Of a DNA stretch of 64,000 nucleotides, positions 43,157 to 52,380 are shown one piece after another; the first letter of the stretch is position 1; every line of letters begins with the position of its first letter. Under the pieces are notes generated by a model. It was not told the origin of the DNA. It saw nothing but the letters and a program-made list of their open reading frames with translations, and ran no database searches. Origin of the DNA: Chitinophaga sp. CF418. Lineage in GTDB: Bacteria > Bacteroidota > Bacteroidia > Chitinophagales > Chitinophagaceae. The DNA lies in assembly GCF_900142925.1 (NCBI RefSeq), contig NZ_FRCN01000002.1, forward strand, positions 558,001 to 622,000. Reading direction: 5' to 3'. A program made the translations under genes and the position numbers.

Positions 43157-44332
43157 ATGAAAAACATTATTCCACTTCTAACAGTGGCGGCCGCGGTAAG
43201 CATAAGCGCCTGCCAGTCTGGTCCAAAAACCAATAATAATTCATTAGATAGTATGAGTACGAATCAAGACGCTGTTTCCGCAGGACAGATATCAGATGCT
43301 GCATTTGACAAAATGGTTGACGGCAAACAGGTGAAACTGTATCACCTGAAAAAAGGCAACCTCGAGGCAGCCATCACAAACTATGGTGCCAAAATCGTTA
43401 GCCTGATGGCTCCTGACAAACAAGGACAACTGGCTGATGTGGAACTGGGCTATGACAACATTGACCAGTATGTGAACACCAAGGAAAGGTATTATGGCGG
43501 TATCGTTGGACGTTACGGTAACCGTATTGCCAAAGGAAAGTTCAAAGTGGATGGCAAAGAATACTCCCTGGCACAAAACAACGGCGTAAACCACCTGCAT
43601 GGCGGTAAAAAGGGCTTTAATGACGTGGTATGGGATGCTGAGCAACCTAATGATCACACCCTGAAGCTGCATTACCTGTCAAAAGACGGTGAAGAAGGAT
43701 ATCCCGGTAACCTGGACATCACACTTACCTACGAGCTGACAGACAGCAATGAGGTAAAGATCGACTATACTGCTACTACCGATAAGGCGACTGTAGTAAA
43801 CCTGACCAATCACTCTTTCTTTAACCTGCATGGCGCCGGTAACGGGGATATCAATGATCACATTATGTACATCAATGCTGATAAATATACCCCGGTTGAC
43901 AGTACCCTGATCCCTAAGGGTAAACTGGAGCCGGTAAAAGGCACTCCAATGGACTTTACCACTCCTGCCAAAATCGGAGAGAGAGTGGATGCTGATTTCG
44001 AGCAGCTGAAATTCGGTAAAGGCTATGACCACAACTATGTACTGAACAAAAAAAGCAAGGAGCTGTCACTGGCAGCTACCGTACAGGAACCACAAAGCGG
44101 CCGTTTCCTGGAAGTGTGGACAACCGAACCTGGTGTACAGTTCTATGGCGGTAACTTCCTGGATGGTACCGATAAGGGCAAGGAAGGTAAAACCTACGCT
44201 CACCGTGGTGCTTTCTGCCTGGAAACACAGCATTACCCTGATTCTCCTAACCAGCCATCTTTCCCTTCAGTAGTGCTGAAGCCAGGTGAGACTTATACGT
44301 CTACCTGTGTGTACAAGTTTGGTGTGAAGTAA
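43157..44332 (+). CDS. Aldose 1-epimerase (galactose mutarotase), lipoprotein
   Basis: The 391-residue protein has a lipoprotein signal (AAAVSISACQSG), so it sits in the periplasm or on the surface. The epimerase fold shows catalytic His in NGVNHLHGGKKGF and in VNLTNHSFFNLHG, and the catalytic Glu in FCLETQHYPDSPN. It interconverts alpha and beta anomers of aldoses. Secreted forms in this phylum usually assist breakdown of plant or microbial polysaccharides. It is monocistronic with a terminator. Confidence 0.92.
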   Translation: MKNIIPLLTVAAAVSISACQSGPKTNNNSLDSMSTNQDAVSAGQISDAAFDKMVDGKQVKLYHLKKGNLEAAITNYGAKIVSLMAPDKQGQLADVELGYDNIDQYVNTKERYYGGIVGRYGNRIAKGKFKVDGKEYSLAQNNGVNHLHGGKKGFNDVVWDAEQPNDHTLKLHYLSKDGEEGYPGNLDITLTYELTDSNEVKIDYTATTDKATVVNLTNHSFFNLHGAGNGDINDHIMYINADKYTPVDSTLIPKGKLEPVKGTPMDFTTPAKIGERVDADFEQLKFGKGYDHNYVLNKKSKELSLAATVQEPQSGRFLEVWTTEPGVQFYGGNFLDGTDKGKEGKTYAHRGAFCLETQHYPDSPNQPSFPSVVLKPGETYTSTCVYKFGVK

Positions 44333-44357
44333 GGAGGAGTTCGTTAAGATAATTCGG

Positions 44358-44391
44358 AGCCATAGTACCTGCGGGTGCTATGGCTTTTTTT
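44358..44391 (+). terminator. Rho-independent terminator of the aldose epimerase gene
   Basis: AGCCATAGTACC and GGTGCTATGGCT form a stem with one mismatch, followed by six T. It is 26 bp after the stop. Confidence 0.8.
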
Positions 44392-44425
44392 GTGTCTTTT
44401 GGGGCAGGATATAACCAGCATCAGA

Positions 44426-44530
44426 CTAGCATATGACCAGGATCTTCTTACGTTCTTCTTCCGTTAAAAACGGAGGAAGAACGGAGGAAGAACGGAGGAA
44501 GATCCTGGTCATATGCTAGTCATATGCTAG
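44426..44530. repeat. Large hairpin with 11-bp tandem repeats
   Basis: CTAGCATATGACCAGGATCTT (44426-44446) has a perfect 21-bp reverse complement at 44499-44519. Inside, CGTTCTTCTTCCGTT pairs with AACGGAGGAAGAACG with one G-T pair. The right side contains three tandem CGGAGGAAGAA units (44471-44503, last base changed). Right after it TCATATGCTAG is repeated twice in tandem. Confidence 0.65.
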
Positions 44531-44611
44531 CTTAAGATCCGGTTCGGCTTCGCTTGAAATGGCCTTCGACGCCCTAGCTAAAGGCGCTGTAGTCCTGCAT
44601 TAGCATAGCTA

Positions 44612-44670
44612 TTCTATAGCGTTGGCTATAGAACAGAGCCTATAAAGCTATAGTATAGCGCCTATAGGCT
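44612..44670. repeat. Cluster of CTATAG-based inverted repeats
   Basis: TTCTATAGC (44612-44620), loop GTTG, GCTATAGAA (44625-44633) is exact. AGCCTATA (44637-44644) with TATAGGCT (44663-44670) encloses GCTATA-G-TATAGC (44647-44659), also exact. The region lies just downstream of hemW on its strand. Confidence 0.6.
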
Positions 44671-44721
44671 ATAGTCTCTACCGAATATCAAGCGAATCTC
44701 GACGATATCTCAGGCATATCA

Positions 44722-45846
44722 TCAGGAAAACAGGTCAGAAGCAATCCCATCCGCAAATAATCTTCCTTCCGGCGTCAATACCAGCGCCTCCCCTTTAAGC
44801 ACCATCCAGCCTTTGTCTATAAAAGGCCGGGCCATTTTCAGCAGCGTGTCGCGTTTTTCTGTACCGAAGCGATCAGCTACCACGGGCAGCAGGCAGCCCT
44901 GGGAGGTGCGGAGGGTGGTCATGATATATTCGTTCAGCATCATAGATGGGGTCAGTTCTTCCTGTTCAAAGGGAACGGTGTCCTGCTCCATACTTTTGAT
45001 GTAAAGGGCATTATTGGCGATGTTCCACTGGCGGGAATAGCCATTGAATGAGTGAGCAGAGGGGCCTAAGCCCAGATAAGGCTGGGACTGCCAGTAGCTG
45101 CTGTTATGCCTGGAATGCCATCCAGGCAGGGCGAAGTTGGAGATCTCGTAATGTTCATAGCCTGCTTTGTCCATCCACTGCATGAGCATTTCAAAATGCC
45201 TGGCGGCCTTGTCGGTATCCACAGCGGCTACTTTCTTTTTACGGATGAACTGGTCCAGGGCAGTGCCAGGTTCTACCGTAAGGGCGTAACAGGAAAGATG
45301 CTGTACGCCGAGGTCAATAGCCTGTTGTACGTTGGCGGCCCAGCCTTCGTCAGTGAGTGTAGGTCCGCCGTAGATCAGGTCTATGGTCAGGTTATTAAAT
45401 CCTGCCGCCTGTGCATCACGGATACATTGTAAAGCCTGCCGGCTGTCGTGCGCCCGGTTCATCCAGCGGAGGTCTTCCTCGTGGAAAGACTGCACCCCGA
45501 TACTCAGCCGGTTAATCCCGGCGGTGCGGAGGTCCCTGAGTTTTTCTGGCGAGAGGTCATCAGGATTGGCTTCCAGGGTGATCTCTGCGTCAGGGGATAT
45601 TTGGAAGGTATTGTACAGTTTGTCCAGCAGTTGCTGCAGGTCTTCCCTGCTCAGGAGGCTGGGAGTTCCGCCTCCGAAGTAGATGCTGGTAACGGTTTGA
45701 CCGGCGAGGTAATCCTTTTGCAGCGTGATTTCCCGCAGCATTTGCTTTATCAGGGCCGGTTGTTGTGCAAGAGAGGTGGAAAAATGAAAATTGCAGTAGT
45801 AACAAGCCTGTTTGCAAAAAGGAATATGTAGATAGATACCTGCCAT
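44722..45846 (-). CDS. hemW: HemW-type radical SAM heme chaperone (coproporphyrinogen III oxidase-like)
   Basis: The ATG at 45846 (MAGIYLHIPFCKQACYYCNFHFS) starts at the usual place and gives 374 residues. The longer frame to 45936 runs into the promoter box. The radical SAM cluster is CKQACYYC, and the SAM-binding GGGTPSLL follows. The domain order and lack of the extra Cys of HemN point to HemW, which inserts heme into target proteins. A heme role fits hemD and the DUF4271 gene divergently transcribed next to it. Confidence 0.9.
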   Translation of the reverse strand: MAGIYLHIPFCKQACYYCNFHFSTSLAQQPALIKQMLREITLQKDYLAGQTVTSIYFGGGTPSLLSREDLQQLLDKLYNTFQISPDAEITLEANPDDLSPEKLRDLRTAGINRLSIGVQSFHEEDLRWMNRAHDSRQALQCIRDAQAAGFNNLTIDLIYGGPTLTDEGWAANVQQAIDLGVQHLSCYALTVEPGTALDQFIRKKKVAAVDTDKAARHFEMLMQWMDKAGYEHYEISNFALPGWHSRHNSSYWQSQPYLGLGPSAHSFNGYSRQWNIANNALYIKSMEQDTVPFEQEELTPSMMLNEYIMTTLRTSQGCLLPVVADRFGTEKRDTLLKMARPFIDKGWMVLKGEALVLTPEGRLFADGIASDLFS

Positions 45847-45933
45847 GTTGTTGTTGTTCGATGAATTGGAATTGTTCCCGCTTGCCGATGTTTCTGACTG
45901 ACAGCCAGGGGGTGATCCCAATGAAAGCAGCGG

Positions 45934-45941
45934 CAAAGGTA
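45934..45941 (-). promoter_or_regulatory. -7 promoter box of hemW
   Basis: The minus strand reads TACCTTTG, an exact TAnnTTTG match, giving a leader of about 80 nt before ATG 45846. Confidence 0.65.
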
Positions 45942-46246
45942 CGCTAATACTGAGGTATTATTCTTCCGGGGAGTGCCGGAAAAGGATACGATAGATACTG
46001 TGAAGGTTAGTATATCAAAATTGTGACATATTGCGTTAATAGAATGGATGCGGCTTTTGAAAGGGCTTTCGCATTTGCTATCCTCTGATAGCTCCGGGCT
46101 TTCAGGATCTGAAGCCGGGGTGGATGAAAGGGATGAGCGCAGATAGCTGCCTAAGTCCGGATGCATGTATCGGGAATTGCTGAATATGCTTAAATAAGTA
46201 TGTGGTTATTATAGCGTATGAACCTACTGAGGATAGACAATTTTTA
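45942..46246. other. Gene-free stretch between divergent hemW and DUF4271-hemD
   Basis: About 300 bp between the two divergent -7 boxes. I see no hairpin, repeat or open frame worth reporting inside. Confidence 0.4.
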
Positions 46247-46254
46247 TATCTTTG
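46247..46254 (+). promoter_or_regulatory. -7 promoter box of the DUF4271-hemD operon
   Basis: TATCTTTG matches TAnnTTTG exactly. The upstream TTG frame start at 46252 lies inside the box and cannot be translated from this promoter. Confidence 0.6.
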
Positions 46255-46293
46255 CCCAACTTTAAACGGCATTCATTAAAATATTTCCTGGTG

Positions 46294-47370
46294 CGAAACT
46301 GGTTGTTATTCCTGTTCATTATACCCTGTTTACGTTTGGCGGCTCAGACGGATAGTACTGTACGGCAGGAGCCGGCAGTACAGAGTGCACCTGCAAAAGT
46401 GCAGAATGCCCCCCGTGATACGGCTGTCAGGCCAGCGAAAAAGAAAGTGCCGGTAATCAAAAAAGATAGTGCTGGTGTAACAATACCCGCGAGCGCTTTA
46501 AAGCCTGCAGCTCCGGCAGCGGCTGTTGCTGTTCCGGCCGCTGTAACGCCTGCTGTTCCAGTAACTTCCGCTGATAGTGCGCAGCAGCAGGCTGTCGTAC
46601 CTTCGAGGCAGGAAACGGCCTTTGATCTGTTCCTGAAAGATCTGACGGCAAAGAATGTGTTTTTAAGGAGCAATAAGCCCTCCCGGCTGGATGTGAATAA
46701 ACTAAGGACGTATGAAGATCTTGACTGGCTGGTATATGTGATGACGGGTGTGGTGTTGTTGCTGGGCATCATCCGGTTGAGCTATCTGAAATACTTCTCT
46801 GACCTGTTCCGGGCATTTTTGAACCCAACGCTGAGCCAACGTCAGCTAAAGGACCAGTTATCGCAGTCGCCTTTCCCCAATTTCCTGCTGAACAGCTTTT
46901 TTGTGATCAGCCTGGCATTGTACCTCTATCTGCTGATGTATCGTCAGCAGTATATCACCAGTAACACTGCCTGGATGGCCATCCCCGGACTGATTGTACT
47001 GGTGACCGTTGTATATGGGGTAAAATACCTGATGCTGCGTTTCTGTGGCTGGTTATTCGGCAGCAGCGAGCTGGCGGATGCCTATATCTTCATATTGTAC
47101 CTGATCAATAAGGTTTTGGGCATTTTGCTGGTGCCGTTCCTGGTGATTTTAGCGTTTTGTACGCCGGAATTGGCAAAAGCCTTTATGTATATCTCTATAT
47201 TCTTTATTGTTTTATTGGTGGCATACCGGTATATCCGGTCGTATTCAGTGGTAAAACAATACTTATCTTTCAGCAGATTGCATTTTTTTCTTTACCTTTG
47301 CGCATTCGAAGTAGCGCCGGTTTTAATAATAACTAAGGTGTTGCTGGTCGCGTTAACTGGCGGTCTCTGA
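46294..47370 (+). CDS. DUF4271 family membrane protein
   Basis: I start at GTG 46294 (MRNWLLFLFIIPCLRLAAQ, a signal-type helix) because the longer TTG frame starts within the promoter box. A low-complexity Ala/Pro/Val/Lys linker of about 100 residues follows, then the DUF4271 domain. This begins DWLVYVMTGVVLLLGIIRLSYLKYFSDLFRAFLNPTLSQRQLKDQLSQSPFPNFLLN and has about seven helices. It is found next to hemD in many Bacteroidota, as here (41 bp before hemD). Function is unknown, possibly envelope-related. Confidence 0.8.
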   Translation, partial: RNWLLFLFIIPCLRLAAQTDSTVRQEPAVQSAPAKVQNAPRDTAVRPAKKKVPVIKKDSAGVTIPASALKPAAPAAAVAVPAAVTPAVPVTSADSAQQQAVVPSRQETAFDLFLKDLTAKNVFLRSNKPSRLDVNKLRTYEDLDWLVYVMTGVVLLLGIIRLSYLKYFSDLFRAFLNPTLSQRQLKDQLSQSPFPNFLLNSFFVISLALYLYLLMYRQQYITSNTAWMAIPGLIVLVTVVYGVKYLMLRFCGWLFGSSELADAYIFILYLINKVLGILLVPFLVILAFCTPELAKAFMYISIFFIVLLVAYRYIRSYSVVKQYLSFSRLHFFLYLCAFEVAPVLIITKVLLVALTGGL

Positions 47371-47411
47371 TTTTAAAACTGCCTATTGTTAACACAAGAG
47401 CAAAAAAACGT

Positions 47412-48203
47412 ATGATTAAAGGCGGGCCAAAAAAAGATTTGCAAGCAAAACACATTCAGTCAATTCTAATTTCCCAACCTAAGCCTGAAACAGAAAAATC
47501 ACCATACTTTGAACTAGCGAAAAAATTCAATGTAAAATTGGATTTTTATCCGTTTATAAGGGTGGAGGGGCTGTCCGCAAAAGACTTCAGGAAACAAAAG
47601 ATTGACATACAGAACTTTACGGCTGTTATTTTTACCAGCCGGAACGCTGTAGACCATTTTTTCAGGATCTGTGAGGAAATGAAGATTAAGGTGTCGCAGG
47701 ACTGTAAGTACTTCTGTATTACAGAAGCCATTGCCCTGTATTTGCAGAAATTCATCCTATACCGGAAACGTAAAGTATTCTACGGTGCAGACGGGTCTAC
47801 CAAAAGCCTGCTGGAAGTGATGAACAAGCACCGTGACAATGAAAAGTTCCTCTTCCCCAGCTCTGACAGTCAACGTAAAGATATTGAAGAGTGGCTGAAA
47901 GCCAATAAGTGTGAATACGCTACTGCTACGCTGTACAAAACAGTGTCCAACGATGTGAAGGAATTGCTGGAAGGTACTGAATATGATATGATCGTCTTCT
48001 TCAGCCCTTATGGTGTAAAATCCCTGTTTGAGAACGTTCCGAAGTTCGAACAGAATGGCACCCGTATCGGCTCTTTCGGTCCTACTACTTCCGCGGCAGT
48101 TGAGGAAGCCGGCCTGAGACTGGATGTAAAAGCGCCTACTCCACAGGCGCCTTCCATGGTAGCGGCTCTTGAGCAGTACCTGGCGACGATAAACAAAAAA
48201 TAA
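47412..48203 (+). CDS. hemD: Uroporphyrinogen-III synthase
   Basis: The 263-residue protein has the two-domain HemD pattern: VKLDFYPFIRVEGLSAKDFRKQKIDIQNFTAVIFTSRNAVDHFF, then KFLFPSSDSQRKDIEEWL, YDMIVFFSPYGVKSLFEN and IGSFGPTTSAAVEEAGLRLDV. It closes hydroxymethylbilane to uroporphyrinogen III in heme synthesis. The sequence is divergent, as usual for HemD, but the neighbourhood (DUF4271, HemW) supports the call. Confidence 0.9.
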   Translation: MIKGGPKKDLQAKHIQSILISQPKPETEKSPYFELAKKFNVKLDFYPFIRVEGLSAKDFRKQKIDIQNFTAVIFTSRNAVDHFFRICEEMKIKVSQDCKYFCITEAIALYLQKFILYRKRKVFYGADGSTKSLLEVMNKHRDNEKFLFPSSDSQRKDIEEWLKANKCEYATATLYKTVSNDVKELLEGTEYDMIVFFSPYGVKSLFENVPKFEQNGTRIGSFGPTTSAAVEEAGLRLDVKAPTPQAPSMVAALEQYLATINKK

Positions 48204-48231
48204 CACGAAAATTACCGTAAAATAATTGAGT

Positions 48232-48260
48232 AAAGGGACAGCAAACGCTGTCCCTTTGTT
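48232..48260 (+). terminator. Rho-independent terminator of the DUF4271-hemD operon
   Basis: AAAGGGACAGC (48232-48242), loop AAAC, GCTGTCCCTTT (48247-48257), then GTTAT. It lies 29 bp after hemD. Confidence 0.8.
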
Positions 48261-48341
48261 ATATTTGAAGTAACAAAAGGGGATCAGGGAGAACACTGGC
48301 AAACCAGAATACTGTAGAAAAACAAGAGAATAACCATAACT

Positions 48342-50384
48342 GTGAACAGACTAGCGAAAGAAACCAGTCCTTACCTGCTGCAGCATGCGCACAACCCGGT
48401 AGATTGGTATCCATGGGGAGATGAAGCGCTGCAAAGGGCCAAAGCAGAAAATAAGCCTATTTTAGTCAGTATCGGATATGCCGCCTGCCACTGGTGTCAT
48501 GTTATGGAGCGGGAGAGTTTCGAAGATGCAGAAACTGCCCGTATCATGAACGAACTTTTCATCAATATCAAAATAGACAGGGAAGAACGTCCGGATCTGG
48601 ACCACATCTACATGGATGCGGTACAGGCAATGACAGGTTCCGGCGGCTGGCCGCTGAATGTGTTCCTGACGCCCGATAAGCTGCCTTTTTACGGAGGGAC
48701 TTATTTCCCACCGGTGAAAGCATTTAACCGTCCTTCCTGGAAGGAAGTGTTGCTGGCATTGTCCCAGGCTTTCAGGGAGCGCAGGGGAGACCTGGAAACA
48801 CAGGCGGAGAATATGCGGGAACACCTGGCGCAGGCTTCCCGGTTTGGCGAGAAGCCCATTGATCTGCAACTGGTGCCGAAGGAAGAGTTGTTTACGAAAG
48901 AACAGTGTAATACGATCTTCAGCAACATGATGCAGCAGGGAGATAAGGAATGGGGAGGTTTTGGAAGTGCCCCCAAGTTTCCCGGAACGTTTATTATTCA
49001 GTACCTGTTGAGGTATCATCATAGTTTTAATGAGCCACAGGCGCTGCAACAGGCCCTGTTATCCCTGGACAAAATGATCCGGGGAGGGATCTATGATCAG
49101 CTGGGCGGTGGATTTGCCCGTTATAGCACGGACGCCAGATGGCTGGCGCCCCATTTTGAAAAGATGCTATATGACAATGCCTTACTGGTGGACGTGATGA
49201 GTGATGCATACCAGCTGACACGGAATGAGTTGTATGCAAAGACGATAGCAGATACCCTGGGGTTTGTGGAAAGGGAGATGACGGATGCCGGTGGTGGTTT
49301 TTACAGTGCGCTGGACGCAGATTCGGAGGGTGTGGAAGGGAAATTCTACACCTGGAGCAGGGAAGAGATAGAAGTGGTACTTGGTGCGGACGCGGCTTTA
49401 TTCTGCGCATTTTATGATGTGACGGAACACGGCAACTGGGAGGAAACCAATATTTTATGGATCACGAAGCCGGCAGCGGTTTTTGCGGCAGAGAACGGAC
49501 TCACGGAAGAAGCGCTGGAAAGAAGCCTGGCAGTCAGCAGGGAAAAACTGATGGCGGTAAGGGCGAAGCGGATCAGACCAGGGCTGGATGACAAGATTAT
49601 ATTGGGGTGGAATGCGCTGATGATACACGCCTGTTGTAGGGCTTATGCCGCACTAGGCGTGGAGCAATACCGGGAGATGGGCATAAAAGCGATGAATTTT
49701 TGCCTGAATAATCTGCAACAGGTTGATAAACAATCTTTTTTTCATACATTTAAAGCCGGCGTAGCGAAATATCCGGCATTCCTGGATGATTATGCGTGGC
49801 TGGTACGTGCTTTGATCGCTTTGCAGGAAGTAACGGGAGACGCCGGGTGGCTTGAAAAAGCCCGGGAACTAACGGAGTATGTCATTACGAATTTTTCAGA
49901 TGAAGGGGACCTCTATTTCTATTATACGGAAGCCGGCCAAACCGATGTTATCGTACGTAAGAAGGAAGTTTATGATGGAGCCACTCCCAGTGGCAATGCT
50001 GTAATGGCGTCTAATCTGCTCTATCTATCAATCGTTTATGACAAAAAGCACTGGTCAGAGCGGGGCATAGCTATGCTGGCAGGGCAATCGCAGATGGCGG
50101 TAAGGTATTCTACTTCATTTGGCGTATGGGCAGGGTTGTTATTACAGCTTGTGAACGGGGTAAAAGAGATAGCGGTGGTAGGAAATGATTATAAATCCCG
50201 GATGCAGGATACTAACAGGCATTATATTCCGTTTAAAGTAATACTGGGAGCTACAACTGACAAACCGGGAATTCCGCTATTAGAACAGCGGGAACGGCCA
50301 GGAGAGACGCTTATATATGTCTGCGAGCATTATCATTGTATTAAGCCAGTTAATTATATAGAGGAAATAATTAATTTAAAATAA
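48342..50384 (+). CDS. YyaL-type thioredoxin-domain protein (DUF255, spermatogenesis-associated 20 family)
   Basis: The 680-residue protein starts at GTG 48342 ([26 protein letters not shown]). It has an N-terminal thioredoxin-like DUF255 domain with [16 protein letters not shown], in which CHWC replaces the usual CxxC. A long (alpha/alpha)6-barrel-like region resembling N-acylglucosamine epimerases follows ([47 protein letters not shown]). It is cytoplasmic. Function is unknown across all domains of life. It is separate from the gld operon, which starts 470 bp downstream. Confidence 0.92.
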   Translation: MNRLAKETSPYLLQHAHNPVDWYPWGDEALQRAKAENKPILVSIGYAACHWCHVMERESFEDAETARIMNELFINIKIDREERPDLDHIYMDAVQAMTGSGGWPLNVFLTPDKLPFYGGTYFPPVKAFNRPSWKEVLLALSQAFRERRGDLETQAENMREHLAQASRFGEKPIDLQLVPKEELFTKEQCNTIFSNMMQQGDKEWGGFGSAPKFPGTFIIQYLLRYHHSFNEPQALQQALLSLDKMIRGGIYDQLGGGFARYSTDARWLAPHFEKMLYDNALLVDVMSDAYQLTRNELYAKTIADTLGFVEREMTDAGGGFYSALDADSEGVEGKFYTWSREEIEVVLGADAALFCAFYDVTEHGNWEETNILWITKPAAVFAAENGLTEEALERSLAVSREKLMAVRAKRIRPGLDDKIILGWNALMIHACCRAYAALGVEQYREMGIKAMNFCLNNLQQVDKQSFFHTFKAGVAKYPAFLDDYAWLVRALIALQEVTGDAGWLEKARELTEYVITNFSDEGDLYFYYTEAGQTDVIVRKKEVYDGATPSGNAVMASNLLYLSIVYDKKHWSERGIAMLAGQSQMAVRYSTSFGVWAGLLLQLVNGVKEIAVVGNDYKSRMQDTNRHYIPFKVILGATTDKPGIPLLEQRERPGETLIYVCEHYHCIKPVNYIEEIINLK

Positions 50385-50469
50385 TATTTATGTATCTTGC
50401 ATGACCATATCTGTGTAAAATGCGCACGGAAAAATGATTTTAGAAGATATAATAAAATGTTAAAAAGTA

Positions 50470-50486
50470 CGTTTAATTTAAACGTC
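50470..50486 (+). promoter_or_regulatory. Inverted repeat upstream of the gld promoter
   Basis: ACGTTTAA-T-TTAAACGT is a perfect 8-bp inverted repeat with a one-base centre, about 64 bp upstream of the -7 box. It looks like a dimeric regulator's operator. Confidence 0.45.
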
Positions 50487-50549
50487 ACGCTTCCCTCAGG
50501 GGGCATGAAAAAGTTGGATGAAAACTAACTACGGATTAAAATTAATCGT

Positions 50550-50557
50550 TACATTTG
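50550..50557 (+). promoter_or_regulatory. -7 promoter box of the gldKLMN operon
   Basis: TACATTTG matches TAnnTTTG exactly. Transcription would start near 50,562 and give a leader of about 290 nt before gldK. Confidence 0.5.
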
Positions 50558-50637
50558 TTATCTTGCTTAAGAGTGGAGATAGATTGAGCAGAGGGGTAGA
50601 GTGCTGACTTTGAAGAAAAATACCTTCCAAAAAGGGA

Positions 50638-50856
50638 ATGAATTTAAAAGTGAAACCAACAAGTAGAACAACCGCTAAATTTCTGAAGTTGCCCTTAACA
50701 ACTTTAGGGTCATTGTGTGTGAATGGCTGGTTGGTTAACGGTCAGACCGGACAGACCGGCAAGACCTTCGGCCATGTTTCAGAACATAGCGACACCCTCA
50801 GTAGCATTGTGGCCAATGTAAACTGCGTCGCCTACGAAATAAATGATTTTCAATGA
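50638..50856 (+). CDS. Possible small protein overlapping the gldK start
   Basis: I do not recognise this 72-codon frame. It starts at ATG 50638 (MNLKVKPTSRTTAKFLKLPL) and its TGA overlaps the gldK ATG as ATGA. It lies fully inside the predicted gldK leader. Codon use is not clearly coding and no signal or motif is seen. The overlap would allow translational coupling to gldK if it is real. It could equally be chance. Confidence 0.3.
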   Translation: MNLKVKPTSRTTAKFLKLPLTTLGSLCVNGWLVNGQTGQTGKTFGHVSEHSDTLSSIVANVNCVAYEINDFQ

Positions 50857-52148
50857 AAGCTACCCTTATGAAGCTTAATTTTTCAAGTGGTCTGTTAGCA
50901 GTATTGCTGGTAAGCCTGCTCGCCAGCTGCGGTGGTAGTAAAACCCCCAAAAATGCGCAAGGACAGCTGATCGGCGTAAGTCCCAGACCTAAGTATTTCC
51001 CGCCAGTGCCCTATGGAATGGTTTACGTTCCTTCCGGAACATTTCACATGGGTCCCAGCGATGAGGATTTGAACTACGCGTACACCGCCCGTAACAAGTC
51101 TATTTCTATCTCCGGTTTCTATATGGATGCTACGGAGATCACAAATAACGAGTACAGGCAGTTCGTACAGTGGGTGACAGATTCTATTGCCCACATTATG
51201 CTGGGTGACGTAAAGAACGATGGTGGTGAGGATTATATCGATTGGAAGAAGAAAATCAATTACAGGGATAAATCCACCATGGAGAAACTGGAGGGTATGA
51301 CCTATGCACCTGAAGACCGTCTGTATGGACGTAAGGAATTCGATGTGCGTAAACTGGTTTACCATGCAGAAACCTTCAACTGGGAGCAAGCCAAGTTGCG
51401 TGAGAACGCAAACAAGTCCCGTTCGAAGTTCATTGTTAAGAAGGATGTTGCTATCTATCCTGACACATTGTGCTGGATCCGCGACTTCTCTTACGCTTAC
51501 AATGAGCCAATGACGAGGATGTACTTCTGGCACCCTGCGTTCGATAACTATCCGGTAGTAGGGATAACCTGGCACCAGGCTAACGCTTTCGCTGAATGGC
51601 GTAGTAAGTTCTGGGAGGACTACCGTATCTCTAAGAAATTATTCACTGAAGATAAATTCCAGCTTCCTTCAGAAGCGCAGTGGGAATATGCAGCACGTGG
51701 TGGCAGAGAGCAATCTCCTTACCCATGGGGTGGTTATTACCTGCGTAACAAGAAAGGTTGCTTGCTGGCTAACTTTAAACCAGGTCGTGGTAACTATCCT
51801 GAAGACGGTGGTTTCTACACTGTAAGAGCGGATGCTTACTGGCCAAACGACTACGGTTTATATAATATGTCAGGTAACGTAGCTGAGTGGACACAGGACA
51901 TTTATTATGAGAACGCGTACTCTTTCACATCTGATATGAACCCATACCTCCGTATGGACATACCGGATAGCGCGGTTCCGAAAATGAAACGTAAAGCTGT
52001 AAGAGGTGGTTCCTGGAAAGATATCGGGTATTTCCTACAGACAGGTACACGTTCCTACGAATATCAGGATAGTGCTAAATCCTACATTGGATTCAGATGT
52101 ACGATCGCATTCCTGAGCCGTTCTAAAAACGATTTTGGTCACAGGTAA
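50853..52148 (+). CDS. gldK: GldK, type IX secretion/gliding lipoprotein (FGE-sulfatase fold)
   Basis: The 431-residue lipoprotein has signal SSGLLAVLLVSLLASCGG (ATG 50868 would give a shorter, equally good signal). The rest is a formylglycine-generating-enzyme-like domain: YGMVYVPSGTFHMGPSDEDLNY, FYMDATEITNNEYRQFVQWV, WHQANAFAEWRS, QLPSEAQWEYAARGG and NMSGNVAEWTQD. The order gldK-L-M-N makes it GldK rather than GldJ. GldK and GldN form the periplasmic ring attached to the outer membrane in the type IX system. The catalytic cysteines of true FGEs are not evident. Confidence 0.93.
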   Translation: MKATLMKLNFSSGLLAVLLVSLLASCGGSKTPKNAQGQLIGVSPRPKYFPPVPYGMVYVPSGTFHMGPSDEDLNYAYTARNKSISISGFYMDATEITNNEYRQFVQWVTDSIAHIMLGDVKNDGGEDYIDWKKKINYRDKSTMEKLEGMTYAPEDRLYGRKEFDVRKLVYHAETFNWEQAKLRENANKSRSKFIVKKDVAIYPDTLCWIRDFSYAYNEPMTRMYFWHPAFDNYPVVGITWHQANAFAEWRSKFWEDYRISKKLFTEDKFQLPSEAQWEYAARGGREQSPYPWGGYYLRNKKGCLLANFKPGRGNYPEDGGFYTVRADAYWPNDYGLYNMSGNVAEWTQDIYYENAYSFTSDMNPYLRMDIPDSAVPKMKRKAVRGGSWKDIGYFLQTGTRSYEYQDSAKSYIGFRCTIAFLSRSKNDFGHR

Positions 52149-52380
52149 GAACTATAGTAACAGCCATTACGGATAGATGAGCGAGAAAACAGGCAGTATC
52201 GAAGAGACAGGACCAATATTCCTGTATGCCTTTGGGACGGGCATGTGTGAGATAATCAAATTTAAATATGTTGATATGAGACACCGTATGATGTACATTG
52301 GGAAACTGCAAATCATCGTTGAGCAACAACTATTCCATAACAATTTAACCTTTAACACTTTAACCAGTAAATTTTGACCT

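Larger units (their letters stand above)
50385..50637. other. Upstream region of the gld operon
   Basis: The region holds an exact 8-bp inverted repeat (50470-50486) and a -7 box (50550-50557), which are listed separately. I see nothing else in it. Confidence 0.45.

Noticed and set aside
52177..52377. 66-codon frame between gldK and gldL
   Set aside because: It has no features and overlaps the probable control region of gldL.
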